Positions 44,286 through 52,533 of a stretch of DNA of 64,000 nt are shown piece by piece. The DNA comes from Microbacterium sp. (GTDB lineage Bacteria; Actinomycetota; Actinomycetes; Actinomycetales; Microbacteriaceae), in NCBI RefSeq assembly GCF_031179285.1, contig NZ_JAPSHY010000006.1, positions 1-64,000 of the forward strand. The letters run 5' to 3'. How positions within the stretch are numbered: the first letter of the stretch is position 1; every line of letters begins with the position of its first letter. A model generated the notes under the pieces. That model searched no databases. It saw only the letters and a list, made by a program, of their open reading frames with translations, and was not told the DNA's origin. A program made the position numbers and the translations under genes.

Positions 44286-44921
44286 TCAGGGCGCCGGCGT
44301 CGGGCCGAACGCCGGTTCGCCGGGAGTGACCCCGAAGAAGAGCGGATCGCTGGGCGACTCTTCTCGAGGCAGATAACCCTCCGAAAGCGTCACGCCGCCG
44401 AACATCAGGTCACTGAGCTCATGGCGGTCGCCCGGCCAGCACTTGGTCGTCGCCGTCACGAGAACGTTGCCGTTGGCGATGAACGTCACCATCAGCAGAG
44501 AGAAATCCCCCTGCTCGCGGACGATCACGTCAGTGGACTTCGCCTCACCCGACCCGAGGTTTTTGCTCTCGACGTCGTACCCGGCATCCGCGAGGTACGT
44601 CGCTACGTCTTCACGCGCGGCGTCATGTGCTTCGGGGTCCACGCGGGTCGTGCGGGCGAGGTCGAACTTGTAGGACTCATCCGAGCAGCCGGCCGCTGAG
44701 GGCTGCATGCCGAACGAGGCGGTCTCGACCTGCCAGGGTCCGTCGAAGATGCGCGCCTGCACCTCGTTCGTGACGCTGCGATAGTCCCTGTAGTGCTGCT
44801 CGGCCTGTGCGACGAGTTCTTCGCCTGTGGGGATCGCCATTCCGTCTCCTTCTTTCGCACACCCGGTGAGGGCGAGCGCCAGCACCGCCAGAGCGGCGGA
44901 TAGCCGCCAGCGCTTCGTCAT
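44286..44921 (-). CDS. Lipoprotein at the end of the hydrolase cassette
   Basis: 211 residues from ATG 44921, 6 nt after AGGGGAG. The signal peptide ends in lipobox LALTGC, so the protein is lipid-anchored outside the membrane. The mature domain starts GDGMAIPTGEELVAQAEQHY and contains two further cysteines (AAGC and TKCW) that could pair. It is the last gene of the unit that begins with the WXG-like protein at 46.9 kb and lies 31 nt after the hydrolase. By position it could be an accessory or immunity lipoprotein for that hydrolase. This is inference. Confidence 0.75.
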   Translation of the reverse strand: MTKRWRLSAALAVLALALTGCAKEGDGMAIPTGEELVAQAEQHYRDYRSVTNEVQARIFDGPWQVETASFGMQPSAAGCSDESYKFDLARTTRVDPEAHDAAREDVATYLADAGYDVESKNLGSGEAKSTDVIVREQGDFSLLMVTFIANGNVLVTATTKCWPGDRHELSDLMFGGVTLSEGYLPREESPSDPLFFGVTPGEPAFGPTPAP

Positions 44922-44952
44922 CTGCACTCCCCTGCCGCCTCGTTCATCAGGC

Positions 44953-46650
44953 TCAGTTCAACGGTTCGCCGTTTGCCACGATGTTGGCAATGTTACGGAA
45001 AGACTCCGAGTCGCGGGCGAGGTAGCCGTTGTCCTCCTCCCACCATCCCCAGAGACTGTTGCCGCCGTCGTGGGCCGCGTGGCCCGGGGTGCCGAGTCCG
45101 TCCTCGGTCCCGCCGTTCAGGCTCGGCACCTCGCCGCCGTCGCTTTCGAAGCTGACCGCGCCGGGGATGTCTTCGGGATCGGTACCGTGTCCGAACGAGC
45201 TGACCTCGCCGTAGCGGGCGATGAAGTCCCACGGCGCTCGAGAGGCGTACACCTGCGTACCGGAGTAGTCCATCGGGTCATCTCCGGTCCAGAACTCGTG
45301 GTAGCCGTCGGGCACACCGGCCGAGCCGACAGCGATCAGATTGTCGACGCCCAGGTTGCCCGGGTTGCCGCCGACAGCGAGGAAGGCCGTCGTACTCCCG
45401 TACGAATGACCGATCACCGATGTCGAGACGCTCGAGGAGACCTCATTGTTCAACCCGGCGAGGGTACGAGCAAGCGTGGCCGCACCCTCTGTCGCGCTTC
45501 CCATCGTGTGCTCGGTGAGCAGGTTCGGCGAGTCGTATCCATACCAGGCGATCGTCGCCGAGTTGACGCCGTCGCCGTAGGCTCCGGCGAAGGTGTTGAG
45601 GTCCCTCGCGCTCTGTCCCCACGACGCGAGATCGCCGAGGCCCGAGAACATCCCGCCGACGAGCACGTTCACGTTCGTGATGCCGTCGAGAGGGTCGACC
45701 GGGTTGCCGTTCTCGTCTTGAATCCGCACGCCGTACATGACCGCCGCTGTCGCCTGCGGGTGTTCGAAGGGCGTGAACATCAGCAGCTGGCCGTCGAAAT
45801 CGGTGAGCTCGGCTCCGAGGTCCTCGAGCTGAGAGTCGAGCGGCTCGCCGTACGGTCCGTCCTCGATCACCCGGTCGTACGCGGCTCGGTTCGCGAGGAA
45901 CCGGTCGAGGTACGGCACGCCCTCGAGATTGCCGACGAAACCCGGGTAGGTGCGCCGCAGCGCGTCGCGCTGGGCATCCGTGAGACCGTTCCAGATCTCG
46001 GCGACCTCTTCGGGGGTGTCGGCGTTCGCCAGCGCATCGATCGCTGACAGCGTGGCCGCACTGAGGGTGGTTCCGTCGGAGCGCACGAGCGCGGCCACGG
46101 CGGCCCCATATGCCTCGTCCCACAGCGAGTAGGACGCCTCCCAGCGCTCCCAGAGGTCGGCCAGGGTGGTGGATGCCGTGGTGAGGGCGCTTTCGGCGTC
46201 GGTGACGCCCTGCTCGGCAGTCGCGCGGGTCAGCGCATCATCGTCTTGCGTGCACTGCTGCTCGGTGGACGCGGCATCGGCGAGCGCGGCGGCAGCCGAC
46301 TCTTTCACGGCGTGCGCCGCTTCGATGTCGTCGATCAGATCGTTGGCCGCCTTCGCGTGCTGCGCCACGGCCTCGCCGTACGCGCGCACGACATCGGCGA
46401 TGCGGCCGAGGGTCGCGATCGCCGGCTGGATGCGGCCGGCCAGAGCGCCGGATTCGCTCTGCACGACCGTGATGCTCTCGCCTCGTCCGGCCAGCCCGCC
46501 GTCGACGTTGCGGAGGACGATCTGCGCATTGCCTCCTTCGTCGATGAGGGCCGCGATGTCGGAATGGATGCTCTCGAGCGCTCCGGAGTCGAACTCGATC
46601 TCCTCGAGCACCCACCCGCGATCAGGCGAGATCAGCGACATAGTGCGCAT
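44953..46650 (-). CDS. Alpha/beta hydrolase (DUF1023 type) with helical N-terminus; putative T7SS substrate
   Basis: 565 residues. Residues about 15-190 are alpha-helical with long Ala-rich helices (ALADAASTEQQC, LWERWEASYSLWDEAYG), the style of WXG/LXG secretion domains. Residues about 195-560 hold a DUF1023-like alpha/beta hydrolase with the nucleophile elbow GHSYGS (S416). Candidate acid and His residues follow (YHEFWTGDDP, SFGHGTDPEDIP). It has no signal peptide. It overlaps the upstream WXG-like gene by 29 nt; an ATG three codons in would cut this to 20. It is a likely esterase or lipase exported by the T7SS, and the substrate is unknown. Confidence 0.78.
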   Translation of the reverse strand: MRTMSLISPDRGWVLEEIEFDSGALESIHSDIAALIDEGGNAQIVLRNVDGGLAGRGESITVVQSESGALAGRIQPAIATLGRIADVVRAYGEAVAQHAKAANDLIDDIEAAHAVKESAAAALADAASTEQQCTQDDDALTRATAEQGVTDAESALTTASTTLADLWERWEASYSLWDEAYGAAVAALVRSDGTTLSAATLSAIDALANADTPEEVAEIWNGLTDAQRDALRRTYPGFVGNLEGVPYLDRFLANRAAYDRVIEDGPYGEPLDSQLEDLGAELTDFDGQLLMFTPFEHPQATAAVMYGVRIQDENGNPVDPLDGITNVNVLVGGMFSGLGDLASWGQSARDLNTFAGAYGDGVNSATIAWYGYDSPNLLTEHTMGSATEGAATLARTLAGLNNEVSSSVSTSVIGHSYGSTTAFLAVGGNPGNLGVDNLIAVGSAGVPDGYHEFWTGDDPMDYSGTQVYASRAPWDFIARYGEVSSFGHGTDPEDIPGAVSFESDGGEVPSLNGGTEDGLGTPGHAAHDGGNSLWGWWEEDNGYLARDSESFRNIANIVANGEPLN

Positions 46651-46936
46651 CCCACCCGCTGGTCATCGACACATCGAGCTCGGTAAACGAGTCGTTGATG
46701 CTCTGGAGCCGATCGGCGATCGCGGTACCCGCGAGATGGTGAGCGCGAGCCTCGAGCGTCGCCTGTCCGAGCGCATTCTCGAGCATCACCCGCAGCCCGG
46801 TGCGACCCGCAGGGTTGCCCACGCCGGTGTCACGTGCCCAGATGTCGTTCGCGTAGACGACGTAGGTGCCGAGCGAAAGAGTGATGTTCGCGATCGCGCC
46901 CTCGAGCGCTGCCTTGTCGATCTCGACATCCGACAT
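46622..46936 (-). CDS. Small helical WXG100-like protein
   Basis: 104 residues, predicted to be mostly helical with a central break (IWARDTGVGNPAGRTG), a size and shape typical of WXG100 partners. It is translated just before, and overlaps, the hydrolase gene, so it may be its co-secretion chaperone. Its promoter carries the T7SS palindrome at 46.99 kb. It does not match canonical EsxA closely. Confidence 0.6.
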   Translation of the reverse strand: MSDVEIDKAALEGAIANITLSLGTYVVYANDIWARDTGVGNPAGRTGLRVMLENALGQATLEARAHHLAGTAIADRLQSINDSFTELDVSMTSGWDAHYVADLA

Positions 46937-46964
46937 TCACATACCCCCCGGTGCTGCTCCCTGT

Positions 46965-47016
46965 ACGTTACCGACGAGGCGACCACCCGCGCCATGGGGA
47001 CAAATCCCCATGGCGC
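46965..47016 (-). promoter_or_regulatory. T7SS operator/promoter P0 (for the hydrolase cassette)
   Basis: The palindrome ATGGGGA-CAAA-TCCCCAT (46994-47011) extends to 12-bp arms (46989-47016). A -10 box, TAACGT on the minus strand (46965-46970), lies exactly 23 bp downstream. Confidence 0.7.
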
Positions 47017-47032
47017 CGCCTGTGCGTGCAGA

Positions 47033-47061
47033 AAGGGGCCGACCATCGTGGTCGACCCCTT
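47033..47061 (-). terminator. Terminator of WXG100 copy A
   Basis: In minus-strand RNA, AAGGGGTCGACCA pairs with TGGTCGGCCCCTT (one G-U pair), followed by a short T run. The same hairpin with its flanks recurs after copy B. Confidence 0.75.
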
Positions 47062-47084
47062 CCGTGAAGCGTTGCGCAGCCGGT

Positions 47085-47372
47085 TCAGCCGCCGGCGAGC
47101 TGCTGATCCAGGTCCTGGATCGCACGCATCATGCCCAGCAGCGACTCGGACATGTCGTTGATACCGTCCACCGCCGTCTTCAGACCCGTGGTGAGCTCCC
47201 CATAACCCTCACCGAACTTGCCCGACGCGTGCTGCGTCTTGAAGTCCTCACCCAGAAGAGTGTCGACCTGACCCTTCAGCGTGTCGAGCTGCCCCTGAAT
47301 GTCATCACGAGCCTGCGACAGCGACGACGCCACCTGCTCCATCTCCGAATAAGATGCACCGAAATCAGCCAT
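47085..47372 (-). CDS. WXG100-type protein, copy A
   Basis: 95 residues, two long helices with a central turn, as in EsxA-like T7SS substrates: MADFGASYSEMEQVASSLSQ at the start, the turn EDFKTQHASGKF at 42-53, and MMRAIQDLDQQLAGG at the end. It contains no tryptophan, so the W of the WXG turn is missing. It is identical in every base to copies B and C. The last of three possible starts (GTG, ATG, ATG) has the best spacing from AGGGAG. It probably forms the secreted dimer that opens EccC. Confidence 0.85.
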   Translation of the reverse strand: MADFGASYSEMEQVASSLSQARDDIQGQLDTLKGQVDTLLGEDFKTQHASGKFGEGYGELTTGLKTAVDGINDMSESLLGMMRAIQDLDQQLAGG

Positions 47373-47426
47373 CATCACTCCCTGCGAAAAGTCGATTGAA
47401 CCGGACCACCCCGGCCCGCCACGTAC

Positions 47427-47474
47427 AACCTAACAATGTCGCCGTCGGCACGTCGATGGGGACAACTCCCCATC
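47427..47474 (-). promoter_or_regulatory. T7SS operator/promoter P1 (WXG100 copy A)
   Basis: GATGGGGA-CAAC-TCCCCATC lies at 47455-47474, with -10 TAGGTT (minus strand, 47427-47432) 23 bp downstream of the palindrome core. The surrounding 110 bp is almost the same as at copy C. Confidence 0.72.
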
Positions 47475-47488
47475 AACGCGCCCGCGCG

Positions 47489-48163
47489 TCACGACGGAGA
47501 CGGGGTACTCTCCGCCGCGGGCGGCCCATCGGGAACAACCGGCTCTTCGACCAGCTTCTCCCACGCGAACGTCGAGATCATCGCATCGCTGAGCAGTTCG
47601 ATGCCACGCAGGGAGTCCTCGGGGATGATCTCTCCCTCGGGAATGACGATTGTCGAGGTGAAGACGAGCGCCTTGCTCCGCCCCGTGCCGGGGACCGGGA
47701 TGAGATAGGTGATCGTTCGTCCGCCCACGCCGGCGATCGCAACGGCACCCTGCGGGCGCTTGGGCTCCGAGACCCAGCGCACGATGTGCTTCATGTCCTC
47801 GTTCAGATACTCCGCTCCGCGCAGCCGGAAGGCGTCCGCCACCCACTGGTCCAGGTTGTCGCCGTCCGTGCCGCTGAGCGCGGATGCGGTGATCGACAGC
47901 GGCAGCAGCTCCTCCATCGGCACGTCCTGCTGCCGGTACACGGCGAAGACCTTGGTGCGGCGCATCCCCTCGCTGACCTGCGCCATCATCGCGCGGTACT
48001 CCGCTTCGAGGTCGGGGCGGCCGGCGCGGCGGAAGATCGCGCTCGCCTGCTTCAGCTCGTCCTGCTTCGTCGCTTCGGTCGGAGCGACCTGCACCCATCC
48101 GGGCGGCATCGCGAACCGGAAGGGTGGGATGCCGTATCGAAGGTCGACGCCCAGATCGCTCAT
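47489..48163 (-). CDS. T7SS-cassette PPGW protein, cassette B
   Basis: 224 residues, paralogous to the 205-residue protein of cassette C (52.5-53.2 kb). They share an N-terminal Y-G-I-P-P-F-R/Y-R-M-L-L-PPGW segment, a helical middle with QASAxxxxA, and a YLIPxPGT strand before a long beta strand. There is no signal peptide or membrane helix. It may be a cytoplasmic chaperone or accessory factor of the EspG kind, but no family can be named. Its ATG overlaps the previous stop (ATGA). Confidence 0.65.
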   Translation of the reverse strand: MSDLGVDLRYGIPPFRFAMPPGWVQVAPTEATKQDELKQASAIFRRAGRPDLEAEYRAMMAQVSEGMRRTKVFAVYRQQDVPMEELLPLSITASALSGTDGDNLDQWVADAFRLRGAEYLNEDMKHIVRWVSEPKRPQGAVAIAGVGGRTITYLIPVPGTGRSKALVFTSTIVIPEGEIIPEDSLRGIELLSDAMISTFAWEKLVEEPVVPDGPPAAESTPSPS

Positions 48164-49032
48164 GATGTTCCTCGCTCTCGTGCGCGCGATGACATACGCG
48201 CCTGGACGTCGTGGTTCGTGTGCAGGGCGAGCCTCGCGAGCTGCGCCATGCCCAGCCGATGGCGCGCACGACGAGCCTCCGCGCTCATGGCGGGCATCGA
48301 CGCCCGTCTCGCGAGGCCGGCGAGTTCCTTCCACCGGCTCACGTCGAGACGCGACCTCTCCTCGCGGTGACGCCGGTTCGCGCGTGCGAGCTTCCGGCGC
48401 GTGCGGGCGAGGGCCACCTGCTCGGTCCCGTACGCGTCCTCGCCGCGCGAGCGGGCATCGGCGATCGCCGACGTCGCCTCGTCGAGAATGCGCCCGACCT
48501 CGGCCTGAAGCGTCATGGCCCGCTGCAGAAGGCGCTGCTCCTCCGCCACCCACGCGGCCCCGACCGCACCGGCGCATGCCTGGCACAGCCGCTTCGGAAG
48601 CGTCCCCGTCTTCGCGTAGCCGCAGACACATGTTCTCGCCGCTGCGGTGAGAGCCGCATCGAGAGCCGCGGGCGGCACGGTTCTGTTCCTGGCGAGATCC
48701 ATCGCCTCGAGCAGCCGAGCTGCTCCCGCCGCACCGTGCGTGCGCAGCAGGTCGTGCCAGGCATCCCCGGGCAGGGCGGAGACGAGATCGCGCCAGGTGC
48801 GGGCATCCGCCTCTGGAACCTCGCGATCCACCCGCGCGGCGTACTCCTCGAGAGTCTGCGCGTACAGCCGATGCAGGCGCGTCTCGGCATCGTCGCTGTC
48901 GCCGCTCTCGTCCATGACCGCAGCGACGGACGCTCGTCCGCGCCGCACGGCATCCGCGTGGATGCTCCGCAGCCGGGCCGATCCCGCCAGGACCGACTCC
49001 TCGTGTGCGATCACATCGCGCAGCGAGGTCAT
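48160..49032 (-). CDS. Hypothetical helical protein with Cys motifs, cassette B
   Basis: 290 residues, largely helical and basic. A central CVCGYAK...RLCQACAG segment gives four cysteines (C-x-C ... C-x2-C) that could bind zinc, followed by a long Arg/Ala-rich coiled-coil region. It is unique to cassette B; cassette C has no counterpart. It overlaps its neighbours by 4 nt on both sides, so it is co-translated. The function is unknown. Confidence 0.6.
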   Translation of the reverse strand: MTSLRDVIAHEESVLAGSARLRSIHADAVRRGRASVAAVMDESGDSDDAETRLHRLYAQTLEEYAARVDREVPEADARTWRDLVSALPGDAWHDLLRTHGAAGAARLLEAMDLARNRTVPPAALDAALTAAARTCVCGYAKTGTLPKRLCQACAGAVGAAWVAEEQRLLQRAMTLQAEVGRILDEATSAIADARSRGEDAYGTEQVALARTRRKLARANRRHREERSRLDVSRWKELAGLARRASMPAMSAEARRARHRLGMAQLARLALHTNHDVQARMSSRARERGTS

Positions 49033-49652
49033 ACGGTGACGGGCTTCGGGACCGTGATGCCGAGGATCAGCTGTGGGAGCTGCTGTTCGAACAGCAGGAA
49101 GACGGGGAGCGTCGTACCGAGCACATCCATCAGGATCGTCCATGTGCCGTCGTTCAGCAAGACGGTCCAGTGCTCGACGAGAATCCCGCCCTGCGCGGCA
49201 TCTGCACCGGCATGGGCATCGGCTTCGGCTTCGGCTTCGGCTTCGGCACCCACCAGAACACCCCAGCGCACGACATAGCCGACACCATGCGTCTCGGTGC
49301 GCAACGGTGTCACGTCCACCGCGGTGGAGTACTCGACCTCGGCGAAGAGCTCTTCGCTGCTGGGGCGGCCGGCCGACGACTCGACCGCGATGTTGACCAG
49401 GACGTCGCTGTAGATCCCTGGCGGCGCGAACCAGAGCTGAGCGGCACCGGGGCGCGCGTTGCCGAGCAGCATCCGGGCGGTGTCGGAGATCTGCTGGGCG
49501 CCGGCCGGCGACTGATCGACCTGCACGCCGTACCGGTCGAGGCATTCCGCGATCCAGGCCTCGGCCGCCTCGGCATCCGTGGTCTTCGGGATCGCGACGA
49601 ACTGGGCCGCGTCGTACCGGAGATCCCAGGGGAGCGGCGAGGATGCGGTCAT
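49029..49652 (-). CDS. Hypothetical protein, cassette B
   Basis: 207 residues, mixed alpha/beta, with no signal peptide. A low-complexity Glu-Ala run (AEAEAEAEADAHAGADA) comes from a short CGGCTT tandem repeat near 49.22 kb. The flanking strands (YVVRWGVLV and WTVLLNDGTWTILMDVLG) suggest one domain split by the insert. Position and length match the 205-residue protein of cassette C at 51.9 kb; any homology between the two is weak. Both of its ends overlap neighbours by 4 nt. Confidence 0.6.
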   Translation of the reverse strand: MTASSPLPWDLRYDAAQFVAIPKTTDAEAAEAWIAECLDRYGVQVDQSPAGAQQISDTARMLLGNARPGAAQLWFAPPGIYSDVLVNIAVESSAGRPSSEELFAEVEYSTAVDVTPLRTETHGVGYVVRWGVLVGAEAEAEAEADAHAGADAAQGGILVEHWTVLLNDGTWTILMDVLGTTLPVFLLFEQQLPQLILGITVPKPVTV

Positions 49653-50965
49653 CCGAGCAGCCCGTTGAGGAGGCCGGACGGCGAGACGGTGCCGGACGGC
49701 TTGCCGTTCGTGGTCACCGAGACACCGCGATCAGCCCACCGGTACACGTTCCACGTCGCCTCCCAGGTCGAGAACGACGGCGCGTCCGCCGCACTCTGCA
49801 GGCCCTTCGGCAGCGACTGCTTGAGCAGGTTCTGGAAGTAGGGACCCGCCGAGTCGACGCTCTCGTGGAAGGCGACCGAGAACGATCGGCCGGGTCCGAA
49901 CAGCAGCCGCTCGGTGACACCGTCCACGAAGCCGGTGACGGGATTGATGCCGTGGCGACGCACGCCGGCTGCGCCGGCGTAGTACTGCCGGAAGCCGCGC
50001 GATGCGTAGTCGATCCCCGAGTCGGCGAAGTTCCGCATCCCGCGCATCTGCTGAACCGGATTGCGGAACTGGTTCACGAACTCGTCGACGAACTTCGCCT
50101 TGCCCGAGAAGACCTTGCCGAGCTTGCCGATCGGGAGGATGCCGACGATCGACCAGGCGAGGTCGCCCCAGCCCTTACGGCCGTCGAACATGAGCGCGAC
50201 GGTCAGGGCCAGCGCGATCACGCCGACGACGAGTGCGGCGATGGCGAAGAAGGGGCCGCCGATGATCAGACCGAGCACGGCGAGTGCGAGGCCGATCCAG
50301 CCGACCCAATCCGAGATGACCGCGAGCACTCCGGCGATGTTCTCCCACCTCGAGTCCTCGCCGATCTTGTTCGCATCCTCGAGATCGTCGACGGCCTTGT
50401 TGTACGCACGCTCCCAGGTGTCGTACTCCGTCTCGAAGCGCGACAGGTTGCCGTCGTGCTCACGCTGCGCCGTACCGAGGGCGTTCTGTGCACTCGTGGC
50501 CTCGCCCGAGAGCGTCTGCCCGGTCGCCGTCGTCGTGTCAGCCTGATCAGGGGCCGGCGGGTTGTCACGCACCGACTGCGTATGGGCCGTCAGCGCCTCT
50601 GCGGCATTCGACGCCTCGTCCTCGGCGCGGCTCAGCGCCGCCAAGCTCTCCTCGCAGTCGGCGACGATCGTCTTCATATGGGTCTGCGCGGTCTCGAGTG
50701 CTGCGGCGTAGTCCTTGAGCACGGTACCGGCGGGCTCGTATCGGCGACCCGCTTCATCGAGGTCGCCGACGACGTCTCCGACGGTCTCCTTGATCTTGTC
50801 CACCGAGCCGCCCACGCCCACGATCGTGCCGTCCTTGAGGCCGCCGAGGGTGGTCGCAGCGTCCTGCATGCTTCTTCCGAGCAGGTGGATCTGCTCCCCC
50901 CGCGCCATGATCTCGTCAGGCCGGCCACTGACGACCTCGACCGGGTGCCCATCCTTCGTCTGCAC
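49649..50965 (-). CDS. Putative T7SS substrate with helical head and membrane spans, cassette B
   Basis: 438 residues. The N-terminal 200 residues are helical (EIMARGEQIHLLGRSMQDAA, DVVGDLDEAGRRYEPAG) and end in a W-containing helix (YDTWERAYNKAVDDL). Two or three hydrophobic helices follow at about 215-275. The C-terminal domain (residues about 300-438) matches no toxin family known to me. The protein has the same layout as the 397-residue protein of cassette C. The GTG at 50965, with GGAG 7 nt upstream, is the likely start. It may be an effector or structural secretion partner. Confidence 0.65.
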   Translation of the reverse strand: MQTKDGHPVEVVSGRPDEIMARGEQIHLLGRSMQDAATTLGGLKDGTIVGVGGSVDKIKETVGDVVGDLDEAGRRYEPAGTVLKDYAAALETAQTHMKTIVADCEESLAALSRAEDEASNAAEALTAHTQSVRDNPPAPDQADTTTATGQTLSGEATSAQNALGTAQREHDGNLSRFETEYDTWERAYNKAVDDLEDANKIGEDSRWENIAGVLAVISDWVGWIGLALAVLGLIIGGPFFAIAALVVGVIALALTVALMFDGRKGWGDLAWSIVGILPIGKLGKVFSGKAKFVDEFVNQFRNPVQQMRGMRNFADSGIDYASRGFRQYYAGAAGVRRHGINPVTGFVDGVTERLLFGPGRSFSVAFHESVDSAGPYFQNLLKQSLPKGLQSAADAPSFSTWEATWNVYRWADRGVSVTTNGKPSGTVSPSGLLNGLLG

Positions 50966-50985
50966 GTTCGTCTCCGCTTCGCTGG

Positions 50986-51324
50986 TTACGGCTGCGAGCC
51001 GTTGGGTTGTCCGCTGCCGCCGGAGTTCTCGGTCGACTTCGCCATCTCGAGGTCGAGGTTGCCCCACTCCTCGATCGTGCCGGCGACTCGACTCGAGACC
51101 TCGGTGAGCTTGGTCAGCAGCTTGTCGCGGCTGTCGTTCCAGCTCCCTTCGAAGTCGTGGCAGCGATCTTTCAGTCTCGCGTCACCGTAGGGGGTGCCGA
51201 CTGCGTCCTCGACATCGTTCTGCCGGGACGAGGCCTCTCCGAGTTCGGAGACGATCGCCTTCAGCTTGTCGCTCAGGGTCTGCAGCTCTGTGATCGGGAT
51301 CTTCACGCCCGGACCGGTCATCAT
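50986..51324 (-). CDS. WXG-like small helical protein, cassette B
   Basis: 112 residues, helical, with a WND turn in FEGSWNDSRDKL that resembles the WXG turn. It is paralogous to the 101-residue protein of cassette C (shared YGxxxLxD, DFEGxWxDxRxKL and ENSGG). The C-terminal tail is flexible (SGGSGQPNGSQP). It is probably the dimer partner of the identical WXG100 proteins or of the substrate encoded next. GGAG precedes two ATGs; the second (51321) has better spacing. Confidence 0.7.
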   Translation of the reverse strand: MMTGPGVKIPITELQTLSDKLKAIVSELGEASSRQNDVEDAVGTPYGDARLKDRCHDFEGSWNDSRDKLLTKLTEVSSRVAGTIEEWGNLDLEMAKSTENSGGSGQPNGSQP

Positions 51325-51363
51325 GCACTCCGTGATCTCTGAGAGGTGTGGTCGCCACCGACG

Positions 51364-51410
51364 ACTCTAGGGATCCGCGTCGCGGACGTCGATGGGGAGA
51401 TCTGCCCATC
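51364..51410 (-). promoter_or_regulatory. T7SS operator/promoter P2 (cassette B operon)
   Basis: GATGGGGA-GATC-TGCCCATC lies at 51391-51410, one mismatch from a perfect palindrome. The -10 box TAGAGT (minus strand, 51364-51369) is 22 bp downstream of the core. Confidence 0.6.
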
Positions 51411-51464
51411 CCGCGCCGTGACGCACCGACCGGGCGGTCCCTCCAGTGGCTGGGGGCGTGCAGA

Positions 51465-51493
51465 AAGGGGCCGACCATCGTGGTCGACCCCTT
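51465..51493 (-). terminator. Terminator of WXG100 copy B
   Basis: The same 13-bp hairpin and flanking sequence as after copy A, including the downstream GAAGCGTTGCGCAGCCGG segment. Confidence 0.75.
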
Positions 51494-51515
51494 CCGTGAA
51501 GCGTTGCGCAGCCGG

Positions 51516-51803
51516 TCAGCCGCCGGCGAGCTGCTGATCCAGGTCCTGGATCGCACGCATCATGCCCAGCAGCGACTCGGACATGTCGTTGATACCGTCC
51601 ACCGCCGTCTTCAGACCCGTGGTGAGCTCCCCATAACCCTCACCGAACTTGCCCGACGCGTGCTGCGTCTTGAAGTCCTCACCCAGAAGAGTGTCGACCT
51701 GACCCTTCAGCGTGTCGAGCTGCCCCTGAATGTCATCACGAGCCTGCGACAGCGACGACGCCACCTGCTCCATCTCCGAATAAGATGCACCGAAATCAGC
51801 CAT
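51516..51803 (-). CDS. WXG100-type protein, copy B
   Basis: 95 residues, identical in amino acid and nucleotide sequence to copies A and C; the description of copy A applies. The 3' flank is shared with copy A, whereas the 5' leader diverges upstream of the Shine-Dalgarno site. It is followed by its own terminator, then the separately promoted cassette B operon. Confidence 0.85.
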   Translation of the reverse strand: MADFGASYSEMEQVASSLSQARDDIQGQLDTLKGQVDTLLGEDFKTQHASGKFGEGYGELTTGLKTAVDGINDMSESLLGMMRAIQDLDQQLAGG

Positions 51804-51854
51804 CATCACTCCCTCACGATTGTCGAACCGGACCCCTCCGGCCCGAATAGCTCC

Positions 51855-51901
51855 ACACTACGGACAGGGGATCCCCCGCGTCGATGGGGACAACTCCCCA
51901 T
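51855..51901 (-). promoter_or_regulatory. T7SS operator/promoter P3 (WXG100 copy B)
   Basis: ATGGGGA-CAAC-TCCCCAT lies at 51884-51901, with -10 TAGTGT (minus strand, 51855-51860) 23 bp downstream. The intervening sequence differs from P1 and P4, so the spacing appears conserved independently. Confidence 0.72.
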
Positions 51902-51915
51902 GCACCGGGGTCGGG

Positions 51916-52533
51916 CTAGAGTTGCCAGTCATCGCCGGGGCGGACGACGGCGGAGACCAGCTCATCGACACGCGTGCGGTCCTGCTTCGGGACGAATCCC
52001 TCGAGAGACGAGGCGACGAGCAGCGACTCGGCGAACGGCTCGACGAATGCCATGCCGTACGGCACGACCGGCCCGAGCATCGCGCAGACCGTCATTCCCT
52101 CACCGAAGAAGATCCACCGCCTGGTCGCGAAGTCGTATCCGTGTTCTCGCTGGGCAAGGGTTGCCGAGAAACCGACACCGAAGCCGTCGGTCTCGGTCAA
52201 TCGAGGCGTCGCCGGCAGTATGGCGGTGTTCGACCAGAGGAAATCCGCCTGCTCCTGGCGGGGGAGCTCCCGAAGGCTGGCCGCGATGATCAGCGGAGCG
52301 ACGACGGCCCCGTCCATACCCACGACGAGCGCCACGCGGCGGTCGTCATCGGCCTCTCCGGCAAGCGTCGTGAGGGCGTCTTCGATGCGAGCCGTGACGT
52401 CCGCGTGCAATTCGGCGGCCTGCACGAAGTCGACGGCGGTGCGATGCGCCCAGTCCGTGTGCCCGTCCAGGGTGCGCTGTTCGTACGGAACCGGGATGAT
52501 CCGGCTGGGGTCGTATTCGAGTTTCAGTTCCAT
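51916..52533 (-). CDS. Hypothetical protein, cassette C
   Basis: 205 residues, alpha/beta, no signal peptide. Features are VALVVGMDGAVVAPLIIAAS, a possible hydrophobic strand pair, and GMTVCAMLGPVVPYGMAF. It is last in cassette C, where its place corresponds to the 207-residue protein of cassette B. Its ATG overlaps the upstream stop (TGATG). The function is unknown. Confidence 0.6.
   Translation of the reverse strand: MELKLEYDPSRIIPVPYEQRTLDGHTDWAHRTAVDFVQAAELHADVTARIEDALTTLAGEADDDRRVALVVGMDGAVVAPLIIAASLRELPRQEQADFLWSNTAILPATPRLTETDGFGVGFSATLAQREHGYDFATRRWIFFGEGMTVCAMLGPVVPYGMAFVEPFAESLLVASSLEGFVPKQDRTRVDELVSAVVRPGDDWQL

Noticed and set aside
48211..49278. A 355-codon plus-strand frame opposite the T7SS cassette B genes
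   Set aside because: It is antisense to three minus-strand genes joined by 4-nt overlaps, and its sequence is unlike any protein family.
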